Notes: generated by a model from the letters alone, not told the origin. Numbered from the stretch's first letter, positions 43,069 through 52,514 are shown. The stretch: 64,000 bases of DNA from Stutzerimonas kunmingensis (GCF_014764705.1 NZ_JACXXG010000006.1:1-64000), one strand, 5' to 3'. Program-made: numbers and translations.

Positions 43069-45180
43069 ATGTTCGCCCCAGCCAACCAGGCCCACTTCAC
43101 GCTTTCCCTCGAAGGCATCGAGCACGACTTCAAAGTGCTCGAATTCCAGGGCCGCGAGGCCATCAGCCAGCCCTATCGCTTCGACCTGGAACTGGTCAGC
43201 GAGCACCCCGATCTGGATCTGGAACGCCTGCTGCATCGCCCGGCCTTCCTCGCCTTCGCCCCGGACGGCAGCGGCATCCACGGGCTGGTGCATCAAGCCG
43301 CCCAAGGTGAATCCGGCCAGCGCCTGACCCGCTATCGCCTTACGCTCGTGCCGCAGCTGGCCTACCTTGCGCACAGGACCAACCAGCGCATCTTCCAGCA
43401 CCTCAGCGTGCCGCAGATCGTCGCCCAGGTGCTTGATGAACACGGTATCCAGGCCGATGCCTACCGCTTCGGGCTTGGCCCGATGATCTACCCGCCGCGC
43501 GAATATTGCGTGCAGTACGACGAATCGGACCTGCACTTCATCCAGCGCCTGTGCGAGGAAGAGGGCATCCACTATCACTTCCAGCACAGCGCGGCCGGTC
43601 ATGCCCTGGTCTTCGGTGATGACCAGACCGTCTTCCCCAGGCTCGCTGCCACCGCCTATCAGCAGGACAGCGGTCTGGTCGCCGACCAGCCGGTGATCAA
43701 GCGCTTCGGCCTGCGCCTGGAAACCCGTACCAGCCGGCTCACGCGCCGCGATTACGATTTCGAGAAGCCACGTCTGACCATGGAGGCCGCGTTTCATAGC
43801 GACTTCCAGCCCGACCTTGAAGACTACGATTACCCCGGCCGCTTCACCGAGCGCGCCCGCGGCAAGCACCTGTCGCAACGCGCCCTGGAGCGCCACCGCC
43901 ACGACTACGAACTGGCCGAAGGCGAAAGCGACCAGCCGCAGCTGGCGAGCGGGCACTTCCTCCCGCTCACCGAACACCCCCGCAGCGACTGGAACCAGCT
44001 CTGGCTGCTGGCCGAAGTGCTGCATGAAGGCAAGCAGCCGCAGGTGTTGGAGGAGTCAATTACCAATGTCCCAGCTCACCACGGACTGGCCCCCTCTCCC
44101 CTATGGGGAGAGGGCTGGGGTGAGGGGGCTCTTACCAGCTCCCACTTCCAACAAGGCTACCGCAACCAATTCACTGCCACCCCCTGGGACATCCCCTTCC
44201 GCCCGGCTCTGAAGCATCCGAAGCCGAAGGTTCTCGGCAGCCAGACCGCCGTGGTTACCGGCCCGGCCGGCGAAGAAATCCACTGCGACGAGTACGGCCG
44301 AGTACGCGTTCAATTTCACTGGGATCGTGAAGGCCAGGCCGACGACAAGACCAGCTGCTGGCTGCGCGTCAGCTCCAGCTGGGCCGGCGACCGCTACGGC
44401 GGCATCGCCATTCCGAGGGTCGGCATGGAAGTGCTGGTGACCTTCCTCGAAGGCGACCCCGACCAGCCGCTGGTGACCGGTTGCCTGTACCACAAGGAAC
44501 ACCAGGTCCCCTACGACCTGCCGGCCAACAAGACCCGCAGCGTCTTCAAGACCCTGAGCAGCCCGGGCGGTGGCGGCTATAACGAACTGCGCATCGAAGA
44601 CCGCAAGGGCGCCGAACAGATCTACGTCCACGCCCAGCGCGACTGGGACGAGAACATCGAGCACGACCAGAAGATCCGCGTCGGCCACGAACGTCACGAC
44701 ACGGTGGAGGCCAACAGCTACAGCGAGTTCCGCGCCGAAGAACACCGCACCACCCACGCCGACCGCAATACCGAAATCCGCGCCAACGACCACCTCACCG
44801 TGGGCAATACCCAGCACCTGAAGATCGGCACCGGGCAATTCATCGAGGCGGGCAACGAAATCCACCTCTCCAGCGGCCTCAAGGTTGTACTGGAAGCCGG
44901 AAGTGAACTGACCTTCAAGGCTGGTGGCAGCTTTATCAAGCTCGATGCCAGCAGCGTGACGATGGTCGGGCCAGTGATCAGGATGAACTCGGGAGGGAGT
45001 TCAGGCAAAGGCTCTGGTGCGGCGCCGATATTGCCTGGGAAGGCCAAGCCGGCGGATGCGGATAAGGCGGGTGTACCGCTGGAAGCCTTGCTTAAGCAAA
45101 ACCTGCTATTTCGCAGTACTCGAGCGGGCGTATGCGAACTATGCGAGGCGGCCAAAGCACAGCAGGAGACCAAGGTATGA
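43069..45180 (+). CDS. vgrG: Type VI secretion spike protein VgrG
   Basis: 703 residues. Residues 1-about 320 match the gp27-like base (FTLSLEGIEHDFKVLEFQGR, YDESDLHFIQRLCEEEGIHY), about 400-480 the gp5-like OB fold (CDEYGRVRVQFHWDREGQAD, WAGDRYGGIAIPRVGMEVLV), then the beta-helix needle (EANSYSEFRAEEHRTTHADR) and DUF2345-type tail. AGGAGG precedes the ATG. Residues about 334-358 include an insertion, LAPSPLWGEGWGEG, encoded by a palindromic repeat and foreign to the family. The C terminus has a CELC motif. It overlaps the DUF4123 gene in ATGA, so the spike, adaptor and effector are coupled. Confidence 0.95.
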   Translation: MFAPANQAHFTLSLEGIEHDFKVLEFQGREAISQPYRFDLELVSEHPDLDLERLLHRPAFLAFAPDGSGIHGLVHQAAQGESGQRLTRYRLTLVPQLAYLAHRTNQRIFQHLSVPQIVAQVLDEHGIQADAYRFGLGPMIYPPREYCVQYDESDLHFIQRLCEEEGIHYHFQHSAAGHALVFGDDQTVFPRLAATAYQQDSGLVADQPVIKRFGLRLETRTSRLTRRDYDFEKPRLTMEAAFHSDFQPDLEDYDYPGRFTERARGKHLSQRALERHRHDYELAEGESDQPQLASGHFLPLTEHPRSDWNQLWLLAEVLHEGKQPQVLEESITNVPAHHGLAPSPLWGEGWGEGALTSSHFQQGYRNQFTATPWDIPFRPALKHPKPKVLGSQTAVVTGPAGEEIHCDEYGRVRVQFHWDREGQADDKTSCWLRVSSSWAGDRYGGIAIPRVGMEVLVTFLEGDPDQPLVTGCLYHKEHQVPYDLPANKTRSVFKTLSSPGGGGYNELRIEDRKGAEQIYVHAQRDWDENIEHDQKIRVGHERHDTVEANSYSEFRAEEHRTTHADRNTEIRANDHLTVGNTQHLKIGTGQFIEAGNEIHLSSGLKVVLEAGSELTFKAGGSFIKLDASSVTMVGPVIRMNSGGSSGKGSGAAPILPGKAKPADADKAGVPLEALLKQNLLFRSTRAGVCELCEAAKAQQETKV
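44090..44129. repeat. REP-like palindromic element inserted in frame in vgrG
   Basis: CCCCTCTCCCC-TAT-GGGGAGAGGG followed by CTGGGGTGAGGGGGC is the dispersed repeat known from many proteobacterial genomes, usually intergenic. Translated it gives the familiar SPLWGEGWGEG. Its insertion kept the frame open. Confidence 0.85.
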
Positions 45181-45752
45181 GCGCGCCCACGATCACAGGC
45201 AATGGCGCCATTCTGCTAGACGGTGCGCGGTATGAAAACGCAACGGCCTGGCTCTATCAGACCTTCCCCAGCCATCAGCCCTGGCCTTTACTGCTCAACA
45301 CTCCCTATGAGGCAATCGCTGAGGCAGGGCCTATCCTGCTGGATGCCCCCATGGGTAGCCCAGCCTATGAAGCCTGGAAGCACGGCAGTGGAGTTAAGGA
45401 CAGCGTTTGGCTGGAAAGCGATGCCTCAGTGGAAGAACTACACCGCATTCTGCAGCGCCGTCTGCGCATCTTTACCCCAGAACACCGCGAGCTCTGGTTG
45501 CGCTTTGCTGACGCCCGCCCTTTGTACCAAGCGTGGCAAAGCAAGGCGCAATGGCCAGAGGGTTTCTGGCATCGCATCGCCCGTATCTGGCTCCATTACA
45601 AGGGCACAAATTTCTGTGCCTGGAACAATGAACACCCAGAAAAAGACGGCGCCCCGACCAGTCAGGGGATCGCGGCCCAACTGACACTTGACTGGCCGCT
45701 GCTGGAAGCACTTGCCAAACAGGGCGACACGGCACAGGAGGCGGCTCTATGA
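45177..45752 (+). CDS. DUF4123 T6SS effector adaptor/chaperone
   Basis: 191 residues. It has the DUF4123 pattern (TAWLYQTFPSHQPWPLLLNT, GPILLDAPMGSPAYEAW, LWLRFADARPLYQAW). These proteins load an effector onto its VgrG and stay in the cytoplasm. The start at 45177 overlaps the vgrG stop (ATGA), and the stop overlaps the effector start, a tight three-gene translation unit. Confidence 0.9.
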   Translation: MSAPTITGNGAILLDGARYENATAWLYQTFPSHQPWPLLLNTPYEAIAEAGPILLDAPMGSPAYEAWKHGSGVKDSVWLESDASVEELHRILQRRLRIFTPEHRELWLRFADARPLYQAWQSKAQWPEGFWHRIARIWLHYKGTNFCAWNNEHPEKDGAPTSQGIAAQLTLDWPLLEALAKQGDTAQEAAL

Positions 45753-48430
45753 CCGCTCAAACCACCGCACCAGCCAGCTTGACGGTAGCCGCCTGCCCAC
45801 TGCTTAGCGCCGTCCTGCCGTTGCGCTATGCGCTCGGGCCAACACTGGCGGTGGATACCGCCGCCTATGATTTGCCCGCACTGCAGGGCAACTTCCCGGC
45901 CATCGGTGATTACTTCGAGCCCCTGCAAGGCCGTCCGCTTAACTACACCGCCCGCCTTTTGCGTGATGGCTGGTTATACGTTTGGCAAAGCACCATGCAG
46001 CAATTAGTCGAGTACCGCGTCAGCCAGGCTACCTTTTCCCAGACAGCCCGTGGCGGGAAAGTCATTGACGGACGCAGCTTGCCCTACCTGCTTCTCCCTG
46101 CCGGAACACCCGCGATGTTGGTCTGGTCGCCGCAGCAATGGGTCGATGCGTCATTCGCGGCAGCCAAAAACAAACCAGAGGTGCGCCAACGCGTGATGCG
46201 TACCATCACTCCTGGCGCCGCACCCTTCAGCGGCCAGGCTCGCACTGTCCACGAACGCATCGGCGACTACATGGACGCCAACTGGTATGGCTGGAGCTGC
46301 GAACCATCCACATCCCACCGCCCAGCCTGGCCACAACTGCTGGAAGATATGCAACGCTGCGAACAACAGTCCTATGCCCTGATCGACGATCCCTGGGGCG
46401 TACTACTGGATCTGGCTGAATTGCTCCGCGCGCGCCAACAAGCTTTCAACGTCACCCGGGAAGTCCGTGGCGAAGATTGGGCCATGGCCGGTGTGCTCAA
46501 GTCTCTGGCCAAGAGCGACTCGCAAATTGGCGGTCAGCTACGCAGCATGACCAATTACCGCAAATTGCAAACCGCTTGGCAGGAGCAAGCTCAGGAAGAG
46601 AATGCATACACTGCTGATGTGCGTCGTCTCAGTGAACTCTGGTCGGCCTGGTTCAATACCCTGGCACAGCGTGGCCCCGCCAGCCTAGACACTGCCTGCG
46701 GTCACTTCGACATTACCCAACCGGCCCCACGAACGGAGCTAGAGCTGCACTTCGCCGCTGCCTGCCTTGGCCCAGCGACAACGGGTCCTGGCGCGCAGGC
46801 CATCGCCAATGCTTTTACGCTTCAGCAACAGGCAGGTAAACCCTGGTTGGTCTGGTCACTATTGGGTCTGGGTAAACGCCTGGGTATTGGCGAGATCAAC
46901 ACCATTGTCGGGCTGGCTGATGGCGCCAGAGATAATGGTGCCAGTGCCCTGGCCGAAGCACGCAAGGTGGCGGAACTGCTTAACCTAGCGGCCGAAAAAC
47001 TGGCCCGCCATATTCAGGGATCAGCACTGGAAGCGCTGTTCACCGCCCTAGCCCCAATTGCTGGGGTGGGTCTGCAACAAGCCAATGATGGCACCAAGGC
47101 TGCCGGACGCCTCTACCTGGCTGCCGCGCTGGCGCGTAGTCAGCAGCGTCTGGCTATCGAGGTCGTCAGTCGGCGCCAAGTCGGGGAGTGGATGAGCGAC
47201 CTGATGGGCACACGGCCCCAACTGCCCGCCAAACTCAGACCCACACAACTGAGCGTTGCGGTCAGTGATGCCTTGCCGTTCTTCCGACTGCTACCGGCCA
47301 AAGACCTGCCCGCGTTGACCGGGCACTTGGCAGCCGACGTCAATCTCAAGGGAATGCTCGACCTTAGCAAAGGAGCGATGGAAAAGGCTCCGGTAAAGTG
47401 TCTGGTGGCTCTAGTCGCCGGAATGAATTTTTTTTGGGGTGGGGCACAGCTGACTGAAAAACAGTCAGGTAAAAGCTGGCTGAGTTTTACAGGAGGAGCT
47501 TTTGGCGTTGCCTCTGCTACATCCGCAATAGCACAAAAAGTTGCCGAAGTAGACTGGGAAGCAACCACCAAGATTGCAGGTTCCCATTCTCTCTCGTCAC
47601 AAGCAGCTCTGACCAAAGCCCTGGGCGTCGGAGCGAGAACCGCTTTATGGCAATCCGTCACCTCAGGCTTTGATGTAATGGTCTTCAGTATTGAGGCATT
47701 GGAGTCCTATCAAGCCGGTGATATCGATACCGCGAATATTAATGCCGGACTTACCCTGGCCTCCGCCGCCAACCTGCGGCTGTACGTGCAGAGTTTTCGA
47801 GCCATACGCGCCGCCCGAGCGGCGGTGATCGCTGGCGAGACTGCGGCTATCGGACGAGGTGTTAGCGTAGTCCCGCACCTGGCCACCCGCGCACTGGGCT
47901 GGACCTTGCTGATTGTCGGCGGGGTCATCGCCCGGCAATACACGCAAGACACGCCACTGGAAACCTGGGTCAAGCGCACCCGCTTTGGCATCCGCCCTGC
48001 CGACTGGGCCGATAGTTACGAGCAATCGATGACCGAGCTTTATAGAATCGTCTTCCCCATCAGCTTCCAGGCTTATCGTCTCAACGAGCTGAACCCCTAT
48101 CGCGGCATGCAGACCATCACCTATGTACTACTGCGCCTACCGGGCAGGGATACCCTAACCGACGAGATGATCCACTTCAAAGGGCACGAAACCTGGGGCA
48201 CCTTTCTGGGCTTCGGCGGCACCCGCAAGGCCGTGGAATGGACGGGCAAAGATTTTGATCATCACGGCGGTACTCAAGTCAGAACCGAACCAGGGGTTGC
48301 AGTCTACCGCCGCGTTTACCATGAAAAAAACGGCGACGAACTCGATGCCATTCATGGCGAACTAAGCTATTCGCCCATTGAAGGCCTGACCCTGCCACCT
48401 ATTGAAATCAAGGAACTCGCGTGGCTGTAA
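45749..48430 (+). CDS. T6SS effector with MIX/VasX-type N terminus and membrane segments
   Basis: 893 residues. The N terminus (CPLLSAVLPLRYALGP) resembles the VasX N-terminal region, and LRDGWLYVW at residues 71-79 fits the MIX motif hRxGhhYhh. Hydrophobic segments lie near residues 550-567, 576-595 and 714-731, as expected for a colicin-like pore former. The C terminus (about 740-893) is soluble. It is coupled to the DUF4123 adaptor and followed by an overlapping membrane-protein gene, the usual place for immunity. Codon use and GC are more relaxed than in neighbouring core genes, which suits lateral transfer. Pore formation is inferred. Confidence 0.8.
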   Translation: MTAQTTAPASLTVAACPLLSAVLPLRYALGPTLAVDTAAYDLPALQGNFPAIGDYFEPLQGRPLNYTARLLRDGWLYVWQSTMQQLVEYRVSQATFSQTARGGKVIDGRSLPYLLLPAGTPAMLVWSPQQWVDASFAAAKNKPEVRQRVMRTITPGAAPFSGQARTVHERIGDYMDANWYGWSCEPSTSHRPAWPQLLEDMQRCEQQSYALIDDPWGVLLDLAELLRARQQAFNVTREVRGEDWAMAGVLKSLAKSDSQIGGQLRSMTNYRKLQTAWQEQAQEENAYTADVRRLSELWSAWFNTLAQRGPASLDTACGHFDITQPAPRTELELHFAAACLGPATTGPGAQAIANAFTLQQQAGKPWLVWSLLGLGKRLGIGEINTIVGLADGARDNGASALAEARKVAELLNLAAEKLARHIQGSALEALFTALAPIAGVGLQQANDGTKAAGRLYLAAALARSQQRLAIEVVSRRQVGEWMSDLMGTRPQLPAKLRPTQLSVAVSDALPFFRLLPAKDLPALTGHLAADVNLKGMLDLSKGAMEKAPVKCLVALVAGMNFFWGGAQLTEKQSGKSWLSFTGGAFGVASATSAIAQKVAEVDWEATTKIAGSHSLSSQAALTKALGVGARTALWQSVTSGFDVMVFSIEALESYQAGDIDTANINAGLTLASAANLRLYVQSFRAIRAARAAVIAGETAAIGRGVSVVPHLATRALGWTLLIVGGVIARQYTQDTPLETWVKRTRFGIRPADWADSYEQSMTELYRIVFPISFQAYRLNELNPYRGMQTITYVLLRLPGRDTLTDEMIHFKGHETWGTFLGFGGTRKAVEWTGKDFDHHGGTQVRTEPGVAVYRRVYHEKNGDELDAIHGELSYSPIEGLTLPPIEIKELAWL

Positions 48431-49380
48431 GCGACCTGATCCAGCAAGCCCGCGCCCGCTTCGGACAAGCGCCCAGTGTACTGTTGCGCGCCGACCAGTC
48501 CACGGGGGAAAAGCCTTGGGAGATGTTCGTTACCGAAGAACATACCGAACACTATCTGGCCTTAAAGGCAGGAGGCGATACTGATAGGGGAATGCTTACT
48601 GGAGTAATGGGCGGTGTTGGAGGAGTAGCCACAATTCTCATGAGTGCCATTTTGATCCTGACTGGGAAGATAGAAGGCGTTTGGATGGGACTGGCATTGG
48701 CTGTCATTTTCTTCATCGTCCCTTTTCTCTGGGAAACCCGCCGCCCTCTCCCCCTGCCAATCCTCTTCAACCGCCGTACCCGCGAGGTCTATTTCGATCA
48801 CAACGGTGAGCTCTACCACAGCCCATGGGATGGTATTCAAGCGCTGGCCGGTGAGTACGTGATGGTCGGCCCCCATACCGGCGGTATGCGTAACGCTTCG
48901 CTGGAAGTTCTGGTGCGCCGGTTGGGGGAACCGGATAAGGCGCTGCTAGTCAGTCTCGGGCTGCCCATGGGCAAGACGTTGCAAATGCAAAAAGGCTTCT
49001 GGGAATGGCTGCGTGCCTATATGGACAACGGCCCCTGGTTTGATGAAAACGGCCAACGCAGCGATTCGGATGCCTATATCAAGGAAATGCTCAAGGCCGG
49101 CACTATCAAAGGCACTGACTGGCACTCATTGACACTGGCCAAGATAGCCGAGAAGAAAGCCGCCAACGGCGGAAAGAACTACCTGGAGTGGACCGATGCT
49201 TTCATGCTGGCTTGGGAAGTGCTGTCTTACCCGACGAGCTGGCTACACGAGTACACCTATAGAATTGCCAAACGTCGCTCGCGCAATCGCTGGCCGCAGA
49301 TTGTCACCGAACGTCTGCAAGCTGATGGCCCAACTACGCGACTGATCGACCTGGAGCGAGAGCGGGGATTGGACGTGTGA
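48421..49380 (+). CDS. Two-helix membrane protein (DUF6708-like), candidate immunity protein
   Basis: 319 residues starting at GTG 48421, ten bases inside the effector gene. Two adjacent membrane helices (about residues 60-105, GVGGVATILMSAILILTG and GLALAVIFFIVPFLWE) are followed by a cytoplasmic domain with LPILFNRRTREVYFDHNGEL. Small two-helix proteins of this kind are common behind VasX/DUF4123 effectors. An inner-membrane partner would suit protection from a pore-forming toxin; the role has not been shown for this sequence. Confidence 0.7.
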   Translation: MAVSDLIQQARARFGQAPSVLLRADQSTGEKPWEMFVTEEHTEHYLALKAGGDTDRGMLTGVMGGVGGVATILMSAILILTGKIEGVWMGLALAVIFFIVPFLWETRRPLPLPILFNRRTREVYFDHNGELYHSPWDGIQALAGEYVMVGPHTGGMRNASLEVLVRRLGEPDKALLVSLGLPMGKTLQMQKGFWEWLRAYMDNGPWFDENGQRSDSDAYIKEMLKAGTIKGTDWHSLTLAKIAEKKAANGGKNYLEWTDAFMLAWEVLSYPTSWLHEYTYRIAKRRSRNRWPQIVTERLQADGPTTRLIDLERERGLDV

Positions 49381-49470
49381 ACTAACCCTCGTACCCGACG
49401 GAAGAGGTAGTTGTCCGATTACTGCAATTGAGTTGTTTGGCTAATTTGCTTACTACCGAAACGTAATTTC

Positions 49471-51426
49471 TCACGGCAACTCCAACCCACCCCCAGCCTT
49501 GTGCAACCCGCGCAGATGCTCGCCGATCTGCGCCAGGTTCACTTCGATCGCTTCGAGTTCCTCCCGCCGCTCGTCCCCCAGCAGCACCCGGACTTCCTGG
49601 TCCAGCTCTTCGCTCAGCTGATTCAGGCGCAGTTGGCGTTGTTCGCTTTCGCGTTCGAGGCGGGTCCATTCGCTGGGTTGTGGCAGGCCGTAGCCTTGGC
49701 CGTCGAGCAGTTCGGCGGGACGGCTGAGGTAGCCGCTGTTGGCGAGGATTTCCTGCAAGGCGACGTCGGCCTTGTTCAGGCTGGCGTCGCGCCCGCGGCC
49801 TCCGAGGTAGCGGTTCTTCAGTTCATCCTGGGCAAGGAGTAGCTGGCGGCGCAGGGCGGCCTGTTCGACCAACAGCAAAGCAGCAGCGGCGCGCAGGTCG
49901 GCGCGGTCGATCCACGGCTGGCGTTCGGCGGCACTGAGTTCCAGCCACTGCTCGACGCTGTCCTGCGGCAGACCGAGGCGCTCCTTGAGGATCGCGAACA
50001 TGGCCTGATAGCGGTCGCGGTAGGAGTCGAATCGATAGCCCAGGCGCAGCGCCTCGCGGGGGTCGTCGAGCACGCTGGCGTCGGCCAGGCCGCGGTGGAC
50101 CAGCACCTCCAGCAGCCCGTTGGGCATGATGCTGTCCAGGGCGACGAGTTCGTCGCGTGCGGTTCCGCTGCGCAGCAGCTTGAGGGTTTCCACCGCGCAG
50201 TTGTTGGACAGGAAGTAGTAGTCGCCGTCATAGCTCCAGTGCAATTCGGCGCTGCGCTCGACCAGTGCGCGGATCTCGTCTCGCTGCAGTTTCAGCGGCA
50301 CCGAGGCCAGCCCGCGCAGCTCCACCTTGGTGTATTCGTCAATCACCTGACCCAGCGGCAGGATGAACAGCCGCGAGGGATAGACGCCGGTGAGACCGTC
50401 CCAGCTGGACAGCTGCACATCATCGACGAAGGCGCGGAAGGACAGTACCAGGTGGTGGTCCAGATCCAGCCGACAAGCGGGACCGGGCTCCCGATCGGGC
50501 GCGCAGATCACCAGGCGCAGCATGCTGTGGCCCCAGCGGCTGACCCAGGCCTCGTTGGCTTCGGCGAACAGGTAGTCGACCTCGTAGACGCGTGACGGAT
50601 CGAGGCTCAGCAGTGGCGTGCGGCCGAACTCGCGACCGGCGTTGAGAAACGGGTAGTTATCGGTGCAATCGGCAGCGGCATCCGGTGCCCAGCCGAAGTG
50701 TTCGCTGAAGTAGCGGTGCAGGGACGGGCGACGGCAGGCGTAGCTGGGGTCAAGCAGGAAGTATTCGAGGTTCACCGCGACGAATTCCAGCGGGCTGGTC
50801 AGCTCGTACGGATCGGGACTGCGCGCCAGCTGCGCGTTTTCCTGTTCACGCAGGCCGCGCTTGCCGACGCGTTGTGGCCAGCCGGCCAGATCGAGCAGGC
50901 GCGGCTCATCGCTGAAGGTGAAGCGGCGGTCGATCTGTCCCCGGCAGTGATCCGGCAGGCCGACCTGCCCGAGGTGGCTGGCGCGCTGACGGCACTGGCC
51001 CTGCAACAGGTGCTCACTGGGCGACCACAGGCGCGCGCGGTCATAGAGATGCGCCACTTCGTGAGTGACCGTGGCGAGCAGCTCGCGGCGCACCGTGCCG
51101 TGGGGTCGATTGGTCTTTTCCTCGGCAGCGCTGCCGTTGGTGAGCGCCGGCAGCAGGCGGCGGTTGAGTTCCAGGCGATTGCCACCGGCGCGGCCATAGG
51201 CCTGTTCCGGCAGATCATCGCGCCACTGCACGCGCACCTCGCGATCGAGGCTCTGCACCAGGCGGGGTGGCAGTGCGGCCATGGCTTCGTCCAGCAGCGC
51301 CTGGCTGGCGGCGCGTTGCTCGGCGTCCAGTGTGCGTGAGTCGAGAACCAGGCGCAGGTCGGCCTGGGCTACACCTGCAGCAAGGCTCAGGCAGCCTGCC
51401 AGCAGCCAGGCGCCGGGGCGTATCAC
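49471..51426 (-). CDS. DUF4105-type exported protein with HEXXH motif
   Basis: 651 residues with a signal peptide (WLLAGCLSLAAGVAQA). An N-terminal part holds HEVAH at about 122-126, a zinc-metallopeptidase-like signature. The central part has the DUF4105/Lnb N-terminal periplasmic pattern (SRWGHSMLRLVICAP, GVYPSRLFILPLGQVIDEYT, YYFLSNNCAVETLKLLRS). The C terminus is helical. It starts with GTG overlapping the stop of a DUF2388 gene by four bases. Enzyme activity is unproven. Confidence 0.8.
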   Translation of the reverse strand: MIRPGAWLLAGCLSLAAGVAQADLRLVLDSRTLDAEQRAASQALLDEAMAALPPRLVQSLDREVRVQWRDDLPEQAYGRAGGNRLELNRRLLPALTNGSAAEEKTNRPHGTVRRELLATVTHEVAHLYDRARLWSPSEHLLQGQCRQRASHLGQVGLPDHCRGQIDRRFTFSDEPRLLDLAGWPQRVGKRGLREQENAQLARSPDPYELTSPLEFVAVNLEYFLLDPSYACRRPSLHRYFSEHFGWAPDAAADCTDNYPFLNAGREFGRTPLLSLDPSRVYEVDYLFAEANEAWVSRWGHSMLRLVICAPDREPGPACRLDLDHHLVLSFRAFVDDVQLSSWDGLTGVYPSRLFILPLGQVIDEYTKVELRGLASVPLKLQRDEIRALVERSAELHWSYDGDYYFLSNNCAVETLKLLRSGTARDELVALDSIMPNGLLEVLVHRGLADASVLDDPREALRLGYRFDSYRDRYQAMFAILKERLGLPQDSVEQWLELSAAERQPWIDRADLRAAAALLLVEQAALRRQLLLAQDELKNRYLGGRGRDASLNKADVALQEILANSGYLSRPAELLDGQGYGLPQPSEWTRLERESEQRQLRLNQLSEELDQEVRVLLGDERREELEAIEVNLAQIGEHLRGLHKAGGGLELP

Positions 51427-51743
51427 AGGGCGAGGATGGCTTCGGCCAGTTGCAGGTCGCTGGCATTGCGCGCTGCAGGGAGTTCGCTGCGCAGGGTGCC
51501 GATCGCGGCTTCCAGATGCGCACCGCGAATCTCGCCGGCGCTGGCGACGAAGCTGGCGGCGTCTTCACGCGCTTCGACGACGACCTTCATGTCACTGATG
51601 CGGCTGGTCACATCGGAGGTGAAATTGATGCTTCGGTCCAGGGCACGCACGACGATGTTGCTGGTGGCGACGAGGGTCTGTGCCTGGGCTGTGCCCGCGG
51701 CGACGGCCAGCGCCAGCGGGGCGGCGAGCAATAGCTTGTTCAT
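51423..51743 (-). CDS. DUF2388 exported protein (copy 1, coupled to DUF4105)
   Basis: 106 residues with a signal peptide (LAVAAGTAQA) and the DUF2388 pattern SDVTSRISDMKVVVEAREDA ... DLQLAEAILAL. The family is small, periplasmic and almost limited to pseudomonads; function unknown. Overlaps the DUF4105 start in a GTGA junction. Most similar to the copies at 51788 and 52197. Confidence 0.85.
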   Translation of the reverse strand: MNKLLLAAPLALAVAAGTAQAQTLVATSNIVVRALDRSINFTSDVTSRISDMKVVVEAREDAASFVASAGEIRGAHLEAAIGTLRSELPAARNASDLQLAEAILAL

Positions 51744-51787
51744 CGGTTGGAATCTCTCACGGTCGGGGCACCGGCAGGCCGGTGCGA

Positions 51788-52084
51788 TTATTGGACGAGG
51801 ATCGCTTCGGCCAGTTCCAGGTCGCTGGCGGCAAGCTCCGGGTGTTCCTGGCGCAGCCGCGCCATGGCCGCTTGCAGGCGAGCCGCGTCGAGCTGGCCTT
51901 CGCTGGCGACGAAGCCGGCCGCGTCTTCGCGGGCCTCGGCGATCAGCTTGTTGTCGAAGGGAGCACTGGTCAGCTGGCTGCTGACGTAGCTGGTCTGCAC
52001 GACACCTGCGGTGGTGACATCGAAAGCCTGGGCGGCGCCAGCTGTGAGGCCGAGAAATAAGAGAACGATTGAATACGAACGCAT
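51788..52084 (-). CDS. DUF2388 exported protein (copy 2)
   Basis: 98 residues, signal peptide ending AQAFDVT, then EAREDAAGFVASEGQLDAAR and DLELAEAILVQ. Diverged from its neighbours in the N-terminal half while the AREDAA-FVAS core is retained. Confidence 0.85.
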   Translation of the reverse strand: MRSYSIVLLFLGLTAGAAQAFDVTTAGVVQTSYVSSQLTSAPFDNKLIAEAREDAAGFVASEGQLDAARLQAAMARLRQEHPELAASDLELAEAILVQ

Positions 52085-52196
52085 GCGGAACCTGTTGCCG
52101 GGAAAAACGGCGCCAAGGCTAGCGAAACGCCGGCTGTAGAGCCAGCGCCCGGTTGCTTCCGCAGGTTGCAGCAGCGCTCATGCGCTGCTGCACGCA

Positions 52197-52514
52197 TCAG
52201 AGCGCCAGAATCGCCTGAGCCAGTTGCAGATCGCTGGCGCCCAGCTCTGGCTGCTGGCTACGAATGTGGCGCAGCGCCGCTTCGAGGTGGGCGCCGCGCA
52301 GATCGCCCTGGCTGGCAACGAAACGCGCCGCATCGTCGCGAGCATCGAGCACCAGTTTGTCGTCGCGCAGCGACGAGGTCAGGTCCGAGGTTGCGTCCAC
52401 GGTATTGATCAGGCCGCCGACCACCATGTCGGTGGTAGCGGTGAAGCTGGCAGCGGACGCGCCGCCGCTCAGCAGCAAGCCGGCAGCGAAGAAGGGGAGC
52501 AGGATTCGGGACAT
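52197..52514 (-). CDS. DUF2388 exported protein (copy 3)
   Basis: 105 residues, signal peptide (FFAAGLLLSGGASAA), then LDARDDAARFVASQGDLRGA and DLQLAQAILAL. First of the three in transcription order; a 112-bp gap to copy 2 leaves room for its own promoter or processing site. Confidence 0.85.
   Translation of the reverse strand: MSRILLPFFAAGLLLSGGASAASFTATTDMVVGGLINTVDATSDLTSSLRDDKLVLDARDDAARFVASQGDLRGAHLEAALRHIRSQQPELGASDLQLAQAILAL

Noticed and set aside
43817-44212. Overlapping plus-strand frame inside vgrG
   Set aside because: Ser/Thr/Ala/Arg-rich alternative reading of vgrG with no start signal or family.
42366-49380. Complete type VI secretion locus
   Set aside because: Only hcp, vgrG, adaptor, effector and immunity candidates are present; no sheath, baseplate, ClpV or membrane-complex genes.
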